From NCBI GenBank assembly GCA_021713295.1, contig JAKJJU010000009.1, positions 20,539 to 84,538 on the forward strand: a DNA stretch of 64,000 nt. Direction: 5' to 3'. The stretch comes from Thiotrichales bacterium 19S3-11 (GTDB lineage: Bacteria; Pseudomonadota; Gammaproteobacteria; Francisellales; Francisellaceae). Shown in pieces: positions 49,693-60,039 of this stretch. The position numbers were made by a program, and so were the translations under genes. Positions within the stretch are counted from its first letter, which is position 1. Each line of letters starts with the position of its first letter. The notes beneath the pieces are model-generated. The model was given only the letters and a program-made list of their open reading frames with translations, ran no database searches and was not told the origin of the DNA.

Positions 49693-49839
49693 ACACCACA
49701 ATACTCAGTCATAGTTTAACCTTACTTTCAAAGAAATTTACACTGAAGATTCTAAAATATTTTACTTCTCAAAAAATTTCGGCATAATTCACTTAAACTA
49801 TTATGTATAGATAACTTAAATAAATTTGATTTAGTAATT

Positions 49840-51627
49840 ATGAAACATATTCGAAACTTTTCTATCATTGCTCATATTGATCATGGTAAATCCACATTAG
49901 CAGATCGGTTCATCCAAACGTGTGAAGGATTAACGGAACGAGAAATGCAAGCTCAAGTTCTTGACTCAATGGATATTGAACGCGAACGCGGCATTACTAT
50001 TAAAGCGCAAAGCGTAACCCTAAACTATACGGCTAAAGATGGCAATACCTATCAGTTAAACTTTATTGATACGCCAGGGCACGTTGATTTCACTTATGAA
50101 GTCTCACGATCACTTGCTGCTTGCGAAGGCGCTTTATTAGTTGTTGATGCTGCGCAAGGTGTTGAGGCTCAAACGGTTGCAAACTGCTATACCGCAATTG
50201 AGCAAGACTTAGAAGTTATTCCTATTTTAAATAAAATTGACTTACCAGCAGCCGAACCCGATCGTGTTGCTGAGGAAATTGAAGATATTATTGGAATTGA
50301 TGCAACAGATGCCGTTCGTTGTAGCGCTAAAAGTGGCCTTGGTATTGAAGATGTACTTGAAACTATTGTCAATCAGGTGCCACCACCAGAAGGCGATCCA
50401 CAAGCAGCACTGCAAGCACTAATTATTGACTCATGGTTTGACAATTATTTAGGTGTTGTCTCACTCGTGCGGATAAAAAATGGCACGCTAAAGGTTAATG
50501 AAAAGATTACCGTTATGTCTACAGGGTTAAGCCATCAAGTTGATCAAATTGGTATCTTTACGCCTAAAATGCTAAAAAAAGAAGCACTAACTGCAGGTGA
50601 AGTTGGTTTTGTTGTTGCTGGAATTAAAAATATTCATGGTGCGCCTGTCGGTGATACCTTAACGCATACGCGCGCACAAGCTGATCAAGCACTACCTGGA
50701 TTTAAACAAATAAAGCCTCAAGTTTATGCAGGCATGTTCCCCATCTCAACCGATGAATATGAAAATTTTAGAGAGGCGCTAGAGAAATTAAGTCTAAATG
50801 ATGCCTCACTTTTTTATGAACCAGAAACATCTCAAGCTTTAGGCTTTGGATTTCGTATTGGCTTTCTTGGTATGCTGCATATGGAGATTATCCAAGAGCG
50901 CCTAGAACGTGAATACGATATTGACCTAATTACTTCAGCACCTACGGTTGTCTATGAAGTTGATACCAAAGATGGCGAAAAAGTTTTGGTTGATAACCCT
51001 GCTAAACTCCCTGATCCGGCAAGTATTGAAGAAATACGAGAACCCATTGTTAGAGCCAATATTTTAGTACCGCAAGATCATGTAGGTAATGTAATTAAGC
51101 TTTGCATTGAAAAACGGGGTGTTCAAGTCAACATGCAGTATGTTGGCCGTCAAGTATCACTAACCTATGATATTCCGATGGTTGAAGTTGTGCTTGATTT
51201 CTTTGACCGCTTAAAATCAGTCAGTCGAGGATTTGCTTCACTGGATTATGAACTCAATCGCTATGAAGCGGCTAATATGGTGCGCTTAGATATTTTAATT
51301 AATGGCGAAAAAGTCGATGCGCTAGCGGTTATTGTTCATAAAGATCAATCAACCTACAAAGGACGAGAATTAGTTGAACGCCTAAAAGATCTAATTCCGC
51401 GACAAATGTTTGAAGTAGCCATCCAAGCAGCTATTGGTTCAACGATTATTGCTAGAACCAATGTCAAAGCATTGCGTAAAAATGTCCTTGCCAAATGCTA
51501 TGGTGGTGATGTTTCAAGAAAGAAAAAATTATTAGAAAAACAAAAGCGTGGTAAAAAACGCATGAAACAAGTCGGAAACGTTGAAGTGCCGCAAGAGGCT
51601 TTTTTAGCTGTTTTAAAAAGAGATTAG
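49840..51627 (+). CDS. lepA: Elongation factor 4 (LepA)
   Basis: Ribosome-bound GTPase. 595 residues, normal for Lep[23 protein letters not shown] and [13 protein letters not shown] are the G1, G3 and G4 motifs; the LepA-specific C-terminal region with [15 protein letters not shown] is intact. No clear ribosome site precedes the ATG. The usual partner lepB (signal peptidase I) is not next to it; a convergent esterase gene follows after three bases. Confidence 0.97.
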   Translation: MKHIRNFSIIAHIDHGKSTLADRFIQTCEGLTEREMQAQVLDSMDIERERGITIKAQSVTLNYTAKDGNTYQLNFIDTPGHVDFTYEVSRSLAACEGALLVVDAAQGVEAQTVANCYTAIEQDLEVIPILNKIDLPAAEPDRVAEEIEDIIGIDATDAVRCSAKSGLGIEDVLETIVNQVPPPEGDPQAALQALIIDSWFDNYLGVVSLVRIKNGTLKVNEKITVMSTGLSHQVDQIGIFTPKMLKKEALTAGEVGFVVAGIKNIHGAPVGDTLTHTRAQADQALPGFKQIKPQVYAGMFPISTDEYENFREALEKLSLNDASLFYEPETSQALGFGFRIGFLGMLHMEIIQERLEREYDIDLITSAPTVVYEVDTKDGEKVLVDNPAKLPDPASIEEIREPIVRANILVPQDHVGNVIKLCIEKRGVQVNMQYVGRQVSLTYDIPMVEVVLDFFDRLKSVSRGFASLDYELNRYEAANMVRLDILINGEKVDALAVIVHKDQSTYKGRELVERLKDLIPRQMFEVAIQAAIGSTIIARTNVKALRKNVLAKCYGGDVSRKKKLLEKQKRGKKRMKQVGNVEVPQEAFLAVLKRD

Positions 51628-51630
51628 CCA

Positions 51631-52221
51631 TTAGTTTGGCGTTACTGGCCTATCGAGAAACTTACTCATAGCATCAAATGCTTTCTCTATCTCTTTGTAA
51701 GGGTGCCCCTGACCATTTTGTATATCAATATGACTGTTCGGTAATAAATCAACGGACCATAAATAAGGGCAAACCTCATCATCTTGCTGAAGTAATAATA
51801 AATAGTCTTCTTGATTTAGTATTTCTTTAGGCATAAATGAACGAATGATATTAATATCTTCTTGACTAACCTCACCTTCTTTTTCACTACCAACCGCTAA
51901 GCCCATATTGGCCAAGACAGCATCAAAGTGCAACGCTGGATTAATTAAAATAACATCCGTAATATCATCTCTTAATTGTTTTAGTAAATGTGCCATCAAG
52001 CCACCTAATGACGCACCAATTATCACTTTTCTTTTACTGACAATGTCATCTAACAGCGCATTAATAGTTCCAAATGCTTCCAATGCATTTCGATCAGCTA
52101 GTCGTGGCGCATCTATTCTAGAGTCAGGATAATGCTCTCTTAACCATAGCTGCAGCTTGAGTGCGCGTAATGTTGTTGGTGAACTTTGATAACCATGCAA
52201 ATATAAAAAATAATTATCCAT
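51631..52221 (-). CDS. YqiA/YcfP-family alpha/beta hydrolase
   Basis: 196 residues. FLYLHGYQSSPTTLRALKL at the N-terminus and the nucleophile elbow IGASLGGLMAHL (Ser in GASLGG) identify the small UPF0227 esterase family (YqiA/YcfP). The C-terminal His is in GQGHPYKE. Substrate is unknown; small-ester hydrolysis is the family activity. It follows phhB by 16 bases on the same strand. Confidence 0.85.
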   Translation of the reverse strand: MDNYFLYLHGYQSSPTTLRALKLQLWLREHYPDSRIDAPRLADRNALEAFGTINALLDDIVSKRKVIIGASLGGLMAHLLKQLRDDITDVILINPALHFDAVLANMGLAVGSEKEGEVSQEDINIIRSFMPKEILNQEDYLLLLQQDDEVCPYLWSVDLLPNSHIDIQNGQGHPYKEIEKAFDAMSKFLDRPVTPN

Positions 52222-52237
52222 AATTTACTCTTAAATT

Positions 52238-52579
52238 TTAATCTTCAAATAATTGATCAACCTTCGCAGCACAAATAAAATCATTATCGGTTAACCCATC
52301 AACAGCGTGCGTTGTAAAATTCACAATACAACGATTGAAGCTAACTTCCATATCCGGATGATGCCCTTCTTTATTTGCAACCCAGGCAACTGCATTAACA
52401 AATGCCATTGTCTTATAAAAGCCTTTAAACTGAAATACTCTTTGGATTTTAACACCCTCAATAACTTGCCATAATGGCGTTAGCTTTAAGTACTTATCAA
52501 TTTCATCCTTTGCTAAAGGCGATACATTACCGTCTTCACATACGTTACACTTTTTCTCAACTAATGTATTACTCATCAT
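52238..52579 (-). CDS. phhB: Pterin-4a-carbinolamine dehydratase
   Basis: Regenerates the pterin cofactor used by phenylalanine hydroxylase. About 113 residues from either of two adjacent ATGs (52579 and 52576) after AAGGAATATA; the open frame continues into phhA but has no ribosome site. The signature NKEGHHPDMEV with paired His residues and the C-terminal TTHAVDGLTDNDF are present. It lies about 50 bases after phhA, a usual pairing. Confidence 0.93.
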   Translation of the reverse strand: MMSNTLVEKKCNVCEDGNVSPLAKDEIDKYLKLTPLWQVIEGVKIQRVFQFKGFYKTMAFVNAVAWVANKEGHHPDMEVSFNRCIVNFTTHAVDGLTDNDFICAAKVDQLFED

Positions 52580-52629
52580 TATATTCCTTAAATGATAATC
52601 TTTAATTTTATAATTAAATTTCAAACTAT

Positions 52630-53457
52630 TTAGCAAGCCGGCATACCAGTTGCTCTAGTACTAGCTCCTTCTACTGCTGGCGGGTATAACGGAGGATAAT
52701 CACCTAAAGCTTTAGCCTTTTCAATTAACTCTAAAATACTTTCATTCATAACTGAATAAAGCTGTTCATATGATTCAACCACATAGTAAATTGGTTGCAT
52801 AATATCAATGCGATACGGCGTGCGTAATATTTCTAAAGCATCAAAAGCAACTCGTTTTGGTCTTGGGTCATCTACCGCATAAATGGTTTCACCAATAGAA
52901 GATAAAATACCTCCGCCATAACAACGCAACCCCTTATCTGTTTGTATTAGTCCAAACTCTGCCGTAAACCAATAAAACCTCGCTAACATTTTTTGTATAT
53001 AAGATGGAGCGCCAACTCCTAACTTACCATAATTTTGAATAACATCTGCATAAGTCTGATCCGTTAACATTGGACAGTGACCAAATAACTCATGAAAAAT
53101 ATCCGGTTCTTGTAGATATTCTAACTCATCTTCAGTTCGAATAAATGTTGCACAAGGAAACTTTCTTTCACTTAATAACTTAAAAAATTTATCAAAGTTA
53201 ATAAGCGCAGATACAGGTGCAACCTCCCAGCCACCATTCGCTTTTAATATCTGATTTAATTCCGGAATCTGAGGAATATGTAATTTAGGGAAATTTATAA
53301 TATCTAAGCCCTTTAAATATTCATCACATGCCCTATCGGTAACAATATCAATCTGACGTTCTATCAGCGTATTCCAGACGCCATTTTCATTATCTGTATA
53401 TTGCACAAACCCCTGATTATTCGGCTTTTTTGACTTATATTTTGTATCTTTTTTCAT
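52630..53457 (-). CDS. phhA: Phenylalanine 4-hydroxylase
   Basis: Hydroxylates phenylalanine to tyrosine using tetrahydrobiopterin-type cofactor and iron. 275 residues, the bacterial catalytic-domain-only length. The iron ligands are in PDIFHELFGHCPML (two His) and FTAEFGLI (Glu). It is paired with phhB and feeds the tyrosine degradation genes at 1-6.8 kb. Confidence 0.96.
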   Translation of the reverse strand: MKKDTKYKSKKPNNQGFVQYTDNENGVWNTLIERQIDIVTDRACDEYLKGLDIINFPKLHIPQIPELNQILKANGGWEVAPVSALINFDKFFKLLSERKFPCATFIRTEDELEYLQEPDIFHELFGHCPMLTDQTYADVIQNYGKLGVGAPSYIQKMLARFYWFTAEFGLIQTDKGLRCYGGGILSSIGETIYAVDDPRPKRVAFDALEILRTPYRIDIMQPIYYVVESYEQLYSVMNESILELIEKAKALGDYPPLYPPAVEGASTRATGMPAC

Positions 53458-53640
53458 CAGAGCTTACCCACGAGCTTATATTAGAAGTATACCTACGTTA
53501 TGCAAGTTATTCATAAAAATCAAGGTAAAATATTATTTTGAGCTTTAGTAATGCAATCTATTTGGATTGAAAATAAAAAGTATTACTGGCGTTTATTATG
53601 TCAAACTTTTACAATATTTTTCATTGCTTAAGTACTTTTA

Positions 53641-53668
53641 TTGACTCAACTTAAGGCAGCATTATAAT
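53641..53668 (+). promoter_or_regulatory. Sigma-70-type promoter of gpmI
   Basis: TTGACT (53641-53646) and TATAAT (53663-53668) with 16 bases between them, immediately before gpmI. Initiation would fall near 53675, within or just after the GGAG ribosome site, so the transcript from this promoter would be almost leaderless. Confidence 0.6.
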
Positions 53669-53681
53669 TTTGGAGAGAACA

Positions 53682-55241
53682 GTGCAAAAAAAACCAAAAC
53701 CAATCCTACTAATGATTTTAGATGGTTGGGGATATCGCAAAGAAAATCAAGATAACGCTATTAATCAAGCAAACACCCCAAACTGGGATCGTTTGTGGCA
53801 GACAAATGTACATACATTACTTGATGCATCAGGCGAAGTTGTTGGGTTACCAAAAGGGCAAATGGGAAATTCAGAAGTAGGTCACGTTACGATTGGTGCT
53901 GGACGAGTTATCTATCAAGAATTGGCTCGTATTAACAAAGATATACAGTCTCATGACTTCTATCAAAATAGTACTTTAAATGCGGCAGTTGAACATGCTA
54001 CAGCAAAAGGAAAAGCGGTTCACATCTTAGGACTTTTATCTCCTGGAGGCGTTCACAGTCATGAAAATCATATTTTAGAAATGATTCGTCTAGCTTATCG
54101 TAAAGGTGCACAAAAAATATATCTACATGCTTTTTTAGATGGGCGCGATACGCCACCAAAAAGCGCGCTTAACTCACTTAAAAAGGCGGATGCATTATTT
54201 GATGAATTAGAAGCAGGCCATGTTGCATCAATTTGTGGTAGATACTATGCAATGGACAGAGATAAACGCTGGGATCGAGTTGAACAAGCATATGACTTAT
54301 TAACACTTGGAAAAAGTGACTATAGCGCTAGCTCATCAACTGAAGCCTTAGAGAAAGCCTACCTGCGCGGTGAGAGTGATGAGTTTGTTAAACCAACAAC
54401 AATTAACCCTAATGGGCACCCTGTCAAAATTCAAGATGGTGATAGTGTTATTTTTATGAACTTTAGATCTGATCGTGCTAGAGAATTATCTTATGCTTTA
54501 TCAGATGCAAATTTTGATGGTTTTAAGCGCCAAGCTGTACCTACTATTCGCTTAACCACACTGACTCAATACGCAGATGATATTGACAGTGATATTGCCT
54601 ACCCCCCATCAATGATACACAACAGCCTTGGTGAATATTTATCTGAATATGGTATGAAGCAATTACGTATTGCAGAAACTGAAAAATATGCCCATGTGAC
54701 TTTTTTCTTTAATGGTGGAGTTGAAAAAACGTTTCCTGGTGAAGATCGTATTCTTATACCATCACCTAAAGTTGCAACCTATGACCTTCAGCCTGAAATG
54801 AGTGCTTATGAGGTAACTGATCAATTAGTTAATGCCATTAACTCTGGTAACTATGATGTGATTATTTGCAATTATGCCAATGCTGATATGGTTGGTCATA
54901 CGGGTAAAATGGATGCAGCAATTAAAGCATGCGAAGCGCTTGATCAATGCATTGGTCTAGTTGATGCTGCAATTGCCGCTCAAGGTGGTGAAATGATTAT
55001 TACAGCTGACCATGGTAATGCTGATATTATGAAAAACGAACAAACACAAATGGCACATACGGCACATACAACATCACTTGTTCCTGCGTTATTAGTCAGT
55101 CAATTTCGATCATTTGAGCCAGTTATTTCTGATGGAAGGCTATCTGATATTGCCCCGACTATTTTAAGTTTAATCTCAATGGAGATTCCTAAAGAAATGA
55201 CTGGCAGAGTATTATTTAAACAAAAAACTGAAATCAAATAA
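53682..55241 (+). CDS. gpmI: Phosphoglycerate mutase, cofactor-independent
   Basis: Interconverts 3- and 2-phosphoglycerate with two Mn ions. 519 residues from the GTG at 53682, six bases after GGAG; a TTG at 53670 is in frame but overlaps that site. [28 protein letters not shown] (phospho-Ser), [11 protein letters not shown] and TADHGNAD are the conserved alkaline-phosphatase-superfamily motifs. serS follows 30 bases later on the same strand. Confidence 0.96.
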   Translation: MQKKPKPILLMILDGWGYRKENQDNAINQANTPNWDRLWQTNVHTLLDASGEVVGLPKGQMGNSEVGHVTIGAGRVIYQELARINKDIQSHDFYQNSTLNAAVEHATAKGKAVHILGLLSPGGVHSHENHILEMIRLAYRKGAQKIYLHAFLDGRDTPPKSALNSLKKADALFDELEAGHVASICGRYYAMDRDKRWDRVEQAYDLLTLGKSDYSASSSTEALEKAYLRGESDEFVKPTTINPNGHPVKIQDGDSVIFMNFRSDRARELSYALSDANFDGFKRQAVPTIRLTTLTQYADDIDSDIAYPPSMIHNSLGEYLSEYGMKQLRIAETEKYAHVTFFFNGGVEKTFPGEDRILIPSPKVATYDLQPEMSAYEVTDQLVNAINSGNYDVIICNYANADMVGHTGKMDAAIKACEALDQCIGLVDAAIAAQGGEMIITADHGNADIMKNEQTQMAHTAHTTSLVPALLVSQFRSFEPVISDGRLSDIAPTILSLISMEIPKEMTGRVLFKQKTEIK

Positions 55242-55271
55242 CTTTAAATTGAACGTATGGATTAGTAAATT

Positions 55272-56543
55272 ATGTTAGATATTAAACTGTTAAGAAATCA
55301 AACTGATGAAGTAGCAATGCTACTAAAAAACCGAGGGTATACGCTAAATGTCAGTTTATTTAATGATTTTGAAAATAAACGTAAAGAGCTACAAAGCCAA
55401 ACACAACACCTGCAAGCAAATAGAAATGCTAAATCAAAAGAAATTGGTAAAATTAAAGCTCAAGGTGGTGACATCAATGGTATTAAGCTTGAAGTTGAAG
55501 CAATTAATGATCAGTTGAAATCAGCTGAAATTAAACTGGAAGACTTGCAAGATAAGATACAATCGCTACTCTTAGAAATGCCAAATGTTGCACATGAAAC
55601 TGTGCCTATTGGTAACGATGAAACAGATAATGAAGAAGTTAGGCGTTGGGGAACTCCAAGGATATTTGACTTTGAAGTTAAAGATCACGTTGATTTAGCA
55701 GAGAATTTATCTGGTGCTGATTTTAAAGCTGCAGCAAAAATCACAGGCAGTCGATTTGTTGTACTAAAAGGTGCTATTGCTAAATTACAACGCGCATTAA
55801 CCCAATTTATGATCGACCTACATACGAATAACCATAATTATACTGAAGTTTATGTGCCGTTTATGGTTAATAATGATAGTCTATTAGGTACAGGGCAATT
55901 ACCTAAATTTTCTGAAGATTTATTTGCCATTAAAGAACACCCCTACTATTTAATACCGACAGCTGAAGTACCTGTAACTAACCTTGTACGTGATGAAATC
56001 CTACAAGAATCTGACTTGCCGTTACAATTTGTAGCACACACTCCTTGCTTTCGAAGTGAAGCAGGTTCTTATGGTAAAGATACAAGAGGCATGATTCGAC
56101 AACATCAGTTTGAAAAAGTTGAACTTGTACAAATTACAACAAAAGAAGATGGACTCAATGCGTTAGAAAGATTAACAAACCACGCTGAGATGGTATTACA
56201 ACAACTTCAACTACCTTATCGAGTTTTAACCTTATGTACTGGTGATATGGGCTTTTCTGCGTCTAAAACATATGATCTTGAAGTATGGATTCCATCGCAA
56301 AACACTTACCGTGAAATATCGTCCTGTAGTTGGTTTAATGACTTTCAAGCGCGGCGTATGCAAGCTCGTTATAGAGCCAAAGACAGCAAAAAACCTGAAT
56401 TAGCTCATACACTTAATGGGTCAGGCTTAGCTGTTGGTCGCACATTGGTGGCTTTATTAGAAAATTACCAACGAAAAGATGGCTCTATTGAAATTCCTAG
56501 CGTATTACATCCCTATATGAATGGTCAAACCATCATTCAATAA
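55272..56543 (+). CDS. serS: Seryl-tRNA synthetase
   Basis: Class II aminoacyl-tRNA synthetase, 423 residues. The N-terminal coiled-coil arm covers about residues 30-105. [10 protein letters not shown], motif 2 [20 protein letters not shown] and motif 3 [19 protein letters not shown] are intact. It follows gpmI closely and probably shares its promoter. Confidence 0.97.
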   Translation: MLDIKLLRNQTDEVAMLLKNRGYTLNVSLFNDFENKRKELQSQTQHLQANRNAKSKEIGKIKAQGGDINGIKLEVEAINDQLKSAEIKLEDLQDKIQSLLLEMPNVAHETVPIGNDETDNEEVRRWGTPRIFDFEVKDHVDLAENLSGADFKAAAKITGSRFVVLKGAIAKLQRALTQFMIDLHTNNHNYTEVYVPFMVNNDSLLGTGQLPKFSEDLFAIKEHPYYLIPTAEVPVTNLVRDEILQESDLPLQFVAHTPCFRSEAGSYGKDTRGMIRQHQFEKVELVQITTKEDGLNALERLTNHAEMVLQQLQLPYRVLTLCTGDMGFSASKTYDLEVWIPSQNTYREISSCSWFNDFQARRMQARYRAKDSKKPELAHTLNGSGLAVGRTLVALLENYQRKDGSIEIPSVLHPYMNGQTIIQ

Positions 56544-56727
56544 GATAAGCTTCCAGCTTTCTTTCTAAAAAGTAATACCTTCCTATCAATTTTACAGCGA
56601 ACCTACTGATATTCATTATAATTATTTAGTTAAAATATGAAATAATATAAACTTTAACAGTCTGGTTATTTTGTGTAGTATTAATGGTAAGTTTATAAAA
56701 TTATACTATCTTACCTAGGAAGTTGTT

Positions 56728-57507
56728 ATGTATGAAGAAGATCAAGCTAAATTAAATAGTGATCGTATTCGAGCTAGATACTATAGTAAAATCTTTTCTC
56801 GAAGTCAGTTTCAAGAGATGACAAGATCCAGAGGCAGTGATGTCAAGAGCCCGCTATTTACAGGTTCTGAAAAAATTTATTTACATATGACCGACTCTGA
56901 AAATGTTAAATCAATACTAGAAAATGGATTAATACCGGGCTTCAAACCTGGCATGGGCAGAGCAAATCTTTTCGGGAAGTCTGATGAAAGAGACCTAATG
57001 TGCCCAGAAGGTATCTATGTGGTTAATCCCAAACAATCGATCCTTGATTGTGCTGAAGCTAATTTTTTTATCATTACATTAGATACGCCTTGTCAAGATG
57101 TAAACTACCGACATGATAAAAAGGGTAATTTTCCTGCTGGATTTTTTGCTATTCCGCCAGAAGATGACGCAATTAAACCGCTACATCAAGCTAAATTTGA
57201 CGATAAGAATAAAACGTATTGTTTTAGATTAATTAAGGGTGATTTGGATCCTCAAACAAAAGATGCATTAGCTAAACTGGGTATCTTGGATACGAGGTGG
57301 ATTACTGAAAAAGTCAAGCAGTCATTCCCTTTGCAATATAATGTTAGCAAGATAGTTACTCCTCCTAGTTCACCAACAAATCATTTTTATGATCAATTTG
57401 AATTTGATCACTCTACTGGAGTAGACCTTAGCGATATTTCTGATGATGATCTAGCTAATTCAGATGATGATGGTTTAATATTTAAACTGGATGATCCGAG
57501 TTTTTAG
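56728..57507 (+). CDS. Possible ADP-ribosyltransferase-like protein
   Basis: 259 residues, no signal peptide. Residues about 50-75 read IYLHMTDSENVKSILENGLIPG, the first-strand pattern (H/R-x-T-x5-IL-x-x-GL) of KptA/PARP-like ADP-ribosyltransferase folds, and GIYVVNPK about 45 residues later resembles their second motif. The key acidic residue was not located with certainty. The C-terminal 50 residues are strongly acidic with D-rich repeats (SDISDDDLANSDDD). AGGAAG precedes the ATG. It may be an effector or toxin; fold assignment is by motif recognition only. Confidence 0.5.
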   Translation: MYEEDQAKLNSDRIRARYYSKIFSRSQFQEMTRSRGSDVKSPLFTGSEKIYLHMTDSENVKSILENGLIPGFKPGMGRANLFGKSDERDLMCPEGIYVVNPKQSILDCAEANFFIITLDTPCQDVNYRHDKKGNFPAGFFAIPPEDDAIKPLHQAKFDDKNKTYCFRLIKGDLDPQTKDALAKLGILDTRWITEKVKQSFPLQYNVSKIVTPPSSPTNHFYDQFEFDHSTGVDLSDISDDDLANSDDDGLIFKLDDPSF

Positions 57508-57546
57508 AAACGTCAATATGATTACCTAAAAAACCTCATATACCGA

Positions 57547-59076
57547 TTATCGAGAAGGGATTACTGGGCTAATCGGCATATAGTTAACTGCCATATTAAC
57601 AAATAATTTCTTTGGCTGTTTGACTAAATTTTCATAGTTAACTGACAACCAATTTTCATTTAAACACGTGTGAATTTCATTTTTTAAATTCTCATTAAAA
57701 CCTTCAGAACCTTCAAAAGGCCTTAATAGATCCTTCAGTTTTATATAACTTTCAGGCCTGAATATTTCACCCGTTCGATTTATTTTTGATGCTTTAACTA
57801 TTAGCGCTAGAGCTTGAGTGGTTTTTTCTTCAAATTGATGACTTTCTGAAGAATTTTTACTGTTATATACCTCTATTAAAATTTCTTTTGCTTTTTTATA
57901 TTGGTCAACTTTACCATCACTATTGATAGCTCCATTCAATCTTGAAAGTTCCCCTTCAACGTGACTTAGAAGTCTATTATGCAACAGTTCAAGTTTATTC
58001 CACGTATGATAAACTTCCCTTCTAGGTAAATAATACTTAGTTAAATAATGTTGACACCCAGCTGCTAGAAGAGCAATTGATCCACCAATTAATGGTGTAA
58101 TAGGTGATGGTATAAATGAAATTGCAGCAGCAATTGTATAGATTACAGTCAATGAGGCACTGACTTTTGCTGACTCTAAAATATAGTTTCTTCTACCTTC
58201 TAGTCTTTCCTTTATCTCTTTAAGCTGCTGAAGATCCTTAGTTGATTCTAGATTAGATTGTTTTGTTTCTTCATTTTCCTTGTTATGCTCAAGACTTCTA
58301 TTCACAGATACAATAGCCTGATTAACATTCTCCAAAATACGATCAATTTTATTCAATTGAGCATGACTTTTAGCTAAACCATTTAAAAAATCTATAACAT
58401 AAAACCCAATCCCTATATATGGAATATAATTAGTTAAAGGTGTTAAAAACCAACCCGTTGATGGGCCTAAGGTAATAGTGTTAGCAATTAACCAGGACGT
58501 ATCATTTATCCACTCGCTTAAATGTTTTTGCATATAATCAAAATCGCCATGTGTATAGGCTTGTTTAATACCAATTGCTGTATTCCTTAAAAAACGAGGA
58601 ATAAACCATAAAGATGATAAGATAGATAGCGCCAATCCTGCTTGATCTAAGCCTTTAGAAGAAATATCAATAGTTAGTGAATCAATATGATTATTAAGAA
58701 ACTTTTCAAACTCAGTAGCCCATGAGTTGAGCATTCCTATTAGAACCCGAGGAAAATTATTATTTTCAAAAAACTTAGTCCCAAACCAGTCATTTAAACC
58801 ATGCTTAAATTTACTTTGCTCGCTTTTATCACTCGTTGGACAATTAGATTTATTAAGATTATTAAATTGTTGTATTTTTTTATTTAATACATGCAATCTA
58901 TCATTATAGTCTCGTTCTTCTAATATTGATTTATAGTTTTTTAGTATTTGCTCATAAAAACTTCCATCTGAGTAAGAGGATGTAAAAACATCAAGTAATG
59001 CTTCACAAAGCTCTCTTCGTTCTTTATATGATCGACCATTGAATAATTGATCTAATACGGTGTTAGACGGCTCCAA
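57547..59076 (-). CDS. Putative effector-like membrane protein behind a poly-G tract
   Basis: 509 residues, no recognised family. Two or three hydrophobic segments lie around residues 175-240 (WLIANTITLGPSTGWFLTPL, YIGIGFYVIDFL) and two more at about 300-345 (VIYTIAAAISFI, LIGGSIALLAAG), separated by a charged coiled coil (about 245-290). No signal peptide. The start used here is TTG at 59076, four bases after GGGGAG, which is the end of an 11-base G tract. Loss of one G would join the gene to an upstream ATG at 59143. See the findings. Confidence 0.55.
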   Translation of the reverse strand: MEPSNTVLDQLFNGRSYKERRELCEALLDVFTSSYSDGSFYEQILKNYKSILEERDYNDRLHVLNKKIQQFNNLNKSNCPTSDKSEQSKFKHGLNDWFGTKFFENNNFPRVLIGMLNSWATEFEKFLNNHIDSLTIDISSKGLDQAGLALSILSSLWFIPRFLRNTAIGIKQAYTHGDFDYMQKHLSEWINDTSWLIANTITLGPSTGWFLTPLTNYIPYIGIGFYVIDFLNGLAKSHAQLNKIDRILENVNQAIVSVNRSLEHNKENEETKQSNLESTKDLQQLKEIKERLEGRRNYILESAKVSASLTVIYTIAAAISFIPSPITPLIGGSIALLAAGCQHYLTKYYLPRREVYHTWNKLELLHNRLLSHVEGELSRLNGAINSDGKVDQYKKAKEILIEVYNSKNSSESHQFEEKTTQALALIVKASKINRTGEIFRPESYIKLKDLLRPFEGSEGFNENLKNEIHTCLNENWLSVNYENLVKQPKKLFVNMAVNYMPISPVIPSR

Positions 59077-59498
59077 GAAACTCCCCCCCCCCCTTAAAAT
59101 TTATAGCAAAACCTACAATGCACAACACCATTGATGAAAGCATTTTAGATAACCATTATTATACTATAATCCATTCTGAAGTTATATTGCAATAACAAAT
59201 ATCGTTTTAGGTAAAAATTAAACGTTAATATAATAATTAACGGTATTTATTTCTTAGAATTTTATCTGCAATAAAAGTTTTCTAGCAATATTAGATAGTT
59301 TCTGTAACTATTAACGTGACTGTGCTGATGGTTATATTTTTATGATAAAATTGATGAACCTGATAATGATCTTATGTTCCAAATGAATTAAACCACTTCA
59401 AGTTGATCATATTATAAACAAAAAAATACTTTATTAATCACGTCAAAAGGCTTATACTATGCCCAAAGAATAACAAAAATAATCTTAATGGGGTTACA
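59077..59498. other. Intergenic region between membrane-protein and PACE genes
   Basis: 422 bases, AT-rich. Besides the poly-G tract and the short upstream reading frame from 59143 (about 20 codons to the G tract) I see no gene. TAATGGGGTTACA before 59499 is the PACE gene's ribosome region. Confidence 0.6.
59083..59093 (-). repeat. Poly-G tract (11 G on the coding strand)
   Basis: Uninterrupted run of 11 C on the plus strand, six bases before the TTG start of the membrane protein gene on the minus strand. It serves as the ribosome-binding region and separates two possible starts that lie in different frames. Confidence 0.95.
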
Positions 59499-59945
59499 AT
59501 GCAGGCTACAACTCATTCAATTTCAATTAAAACACGCATTATTCATATGTTTTTGTTTGAATTATTTGGTATTGTAATTTTTGCACCCTTTGCTGCACTT
59601 ATTTTAAATGAAAATATTCTTAAGATTGGGACACTAGGCATTACAATCTCAGTTATCGCTATGGTTTGGAATTTTATCTATAACATTATTTTTGATAAGG
59701 TTGAAGCTAACTTAGGCAAAAACCGATTTAAACGCTCGCCTATTATTCGTGCCTTACATGCACTTTTATTTGAAGGCGGGCTACTCATTGTCACTGTGCC
59801 TATTGTTGCTATATGGTTGAAAATGACTTTACTACAAGCATTTATCACTGATATTGCATTTGTCGTATTTTACCTTGTTTATGCCTATGTATATAACTGG
59901 TGTTTTGATAAAAGCTATCTTTATCTCATTAAAAAATATGCTTAA
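59499..59945 (+). CDS. PACE-family efflux transporter
   Basis: 148 residues with four membrane helices arranged as two bacterial transmembrane pair repeats, each with the family's conserved residues: HMFLFELFGIVIFAPF in repeat 1 and HALLFEGGLLIVTVPIVAIW in repeat 2, with NFIYNIIFD and NWCFDKSY after the second helix of each. This fits AceI-like proteobacterial antimicrobial compound efflux proteins, which export chlorhexidine or short diamines by proton antiport. TAATGGGGTT precedes the ATG. Confidence 0.88.
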   Translation: MQATTHSISIKTRIIHMFLFELFGIVIFAPFAALILNENILKIGTLGITISVIAMVWNFIYNIIFDKVEANLGKNRFKRSPIIRALHALLFEGGLLIVTVPIVAIWLKMTLLQAFITDIAFVVFYLVYAYVYNWCFDKSYLYLIKKYA

Positions 59946-60039
59946 AATGCGTTCTAAATCATCAAAACTTACTACTTTTCATAAAAAATTTTGATACATC
60001 GACAAGCTTTTATTAAGAAATACAACAGCTAGCATAACC

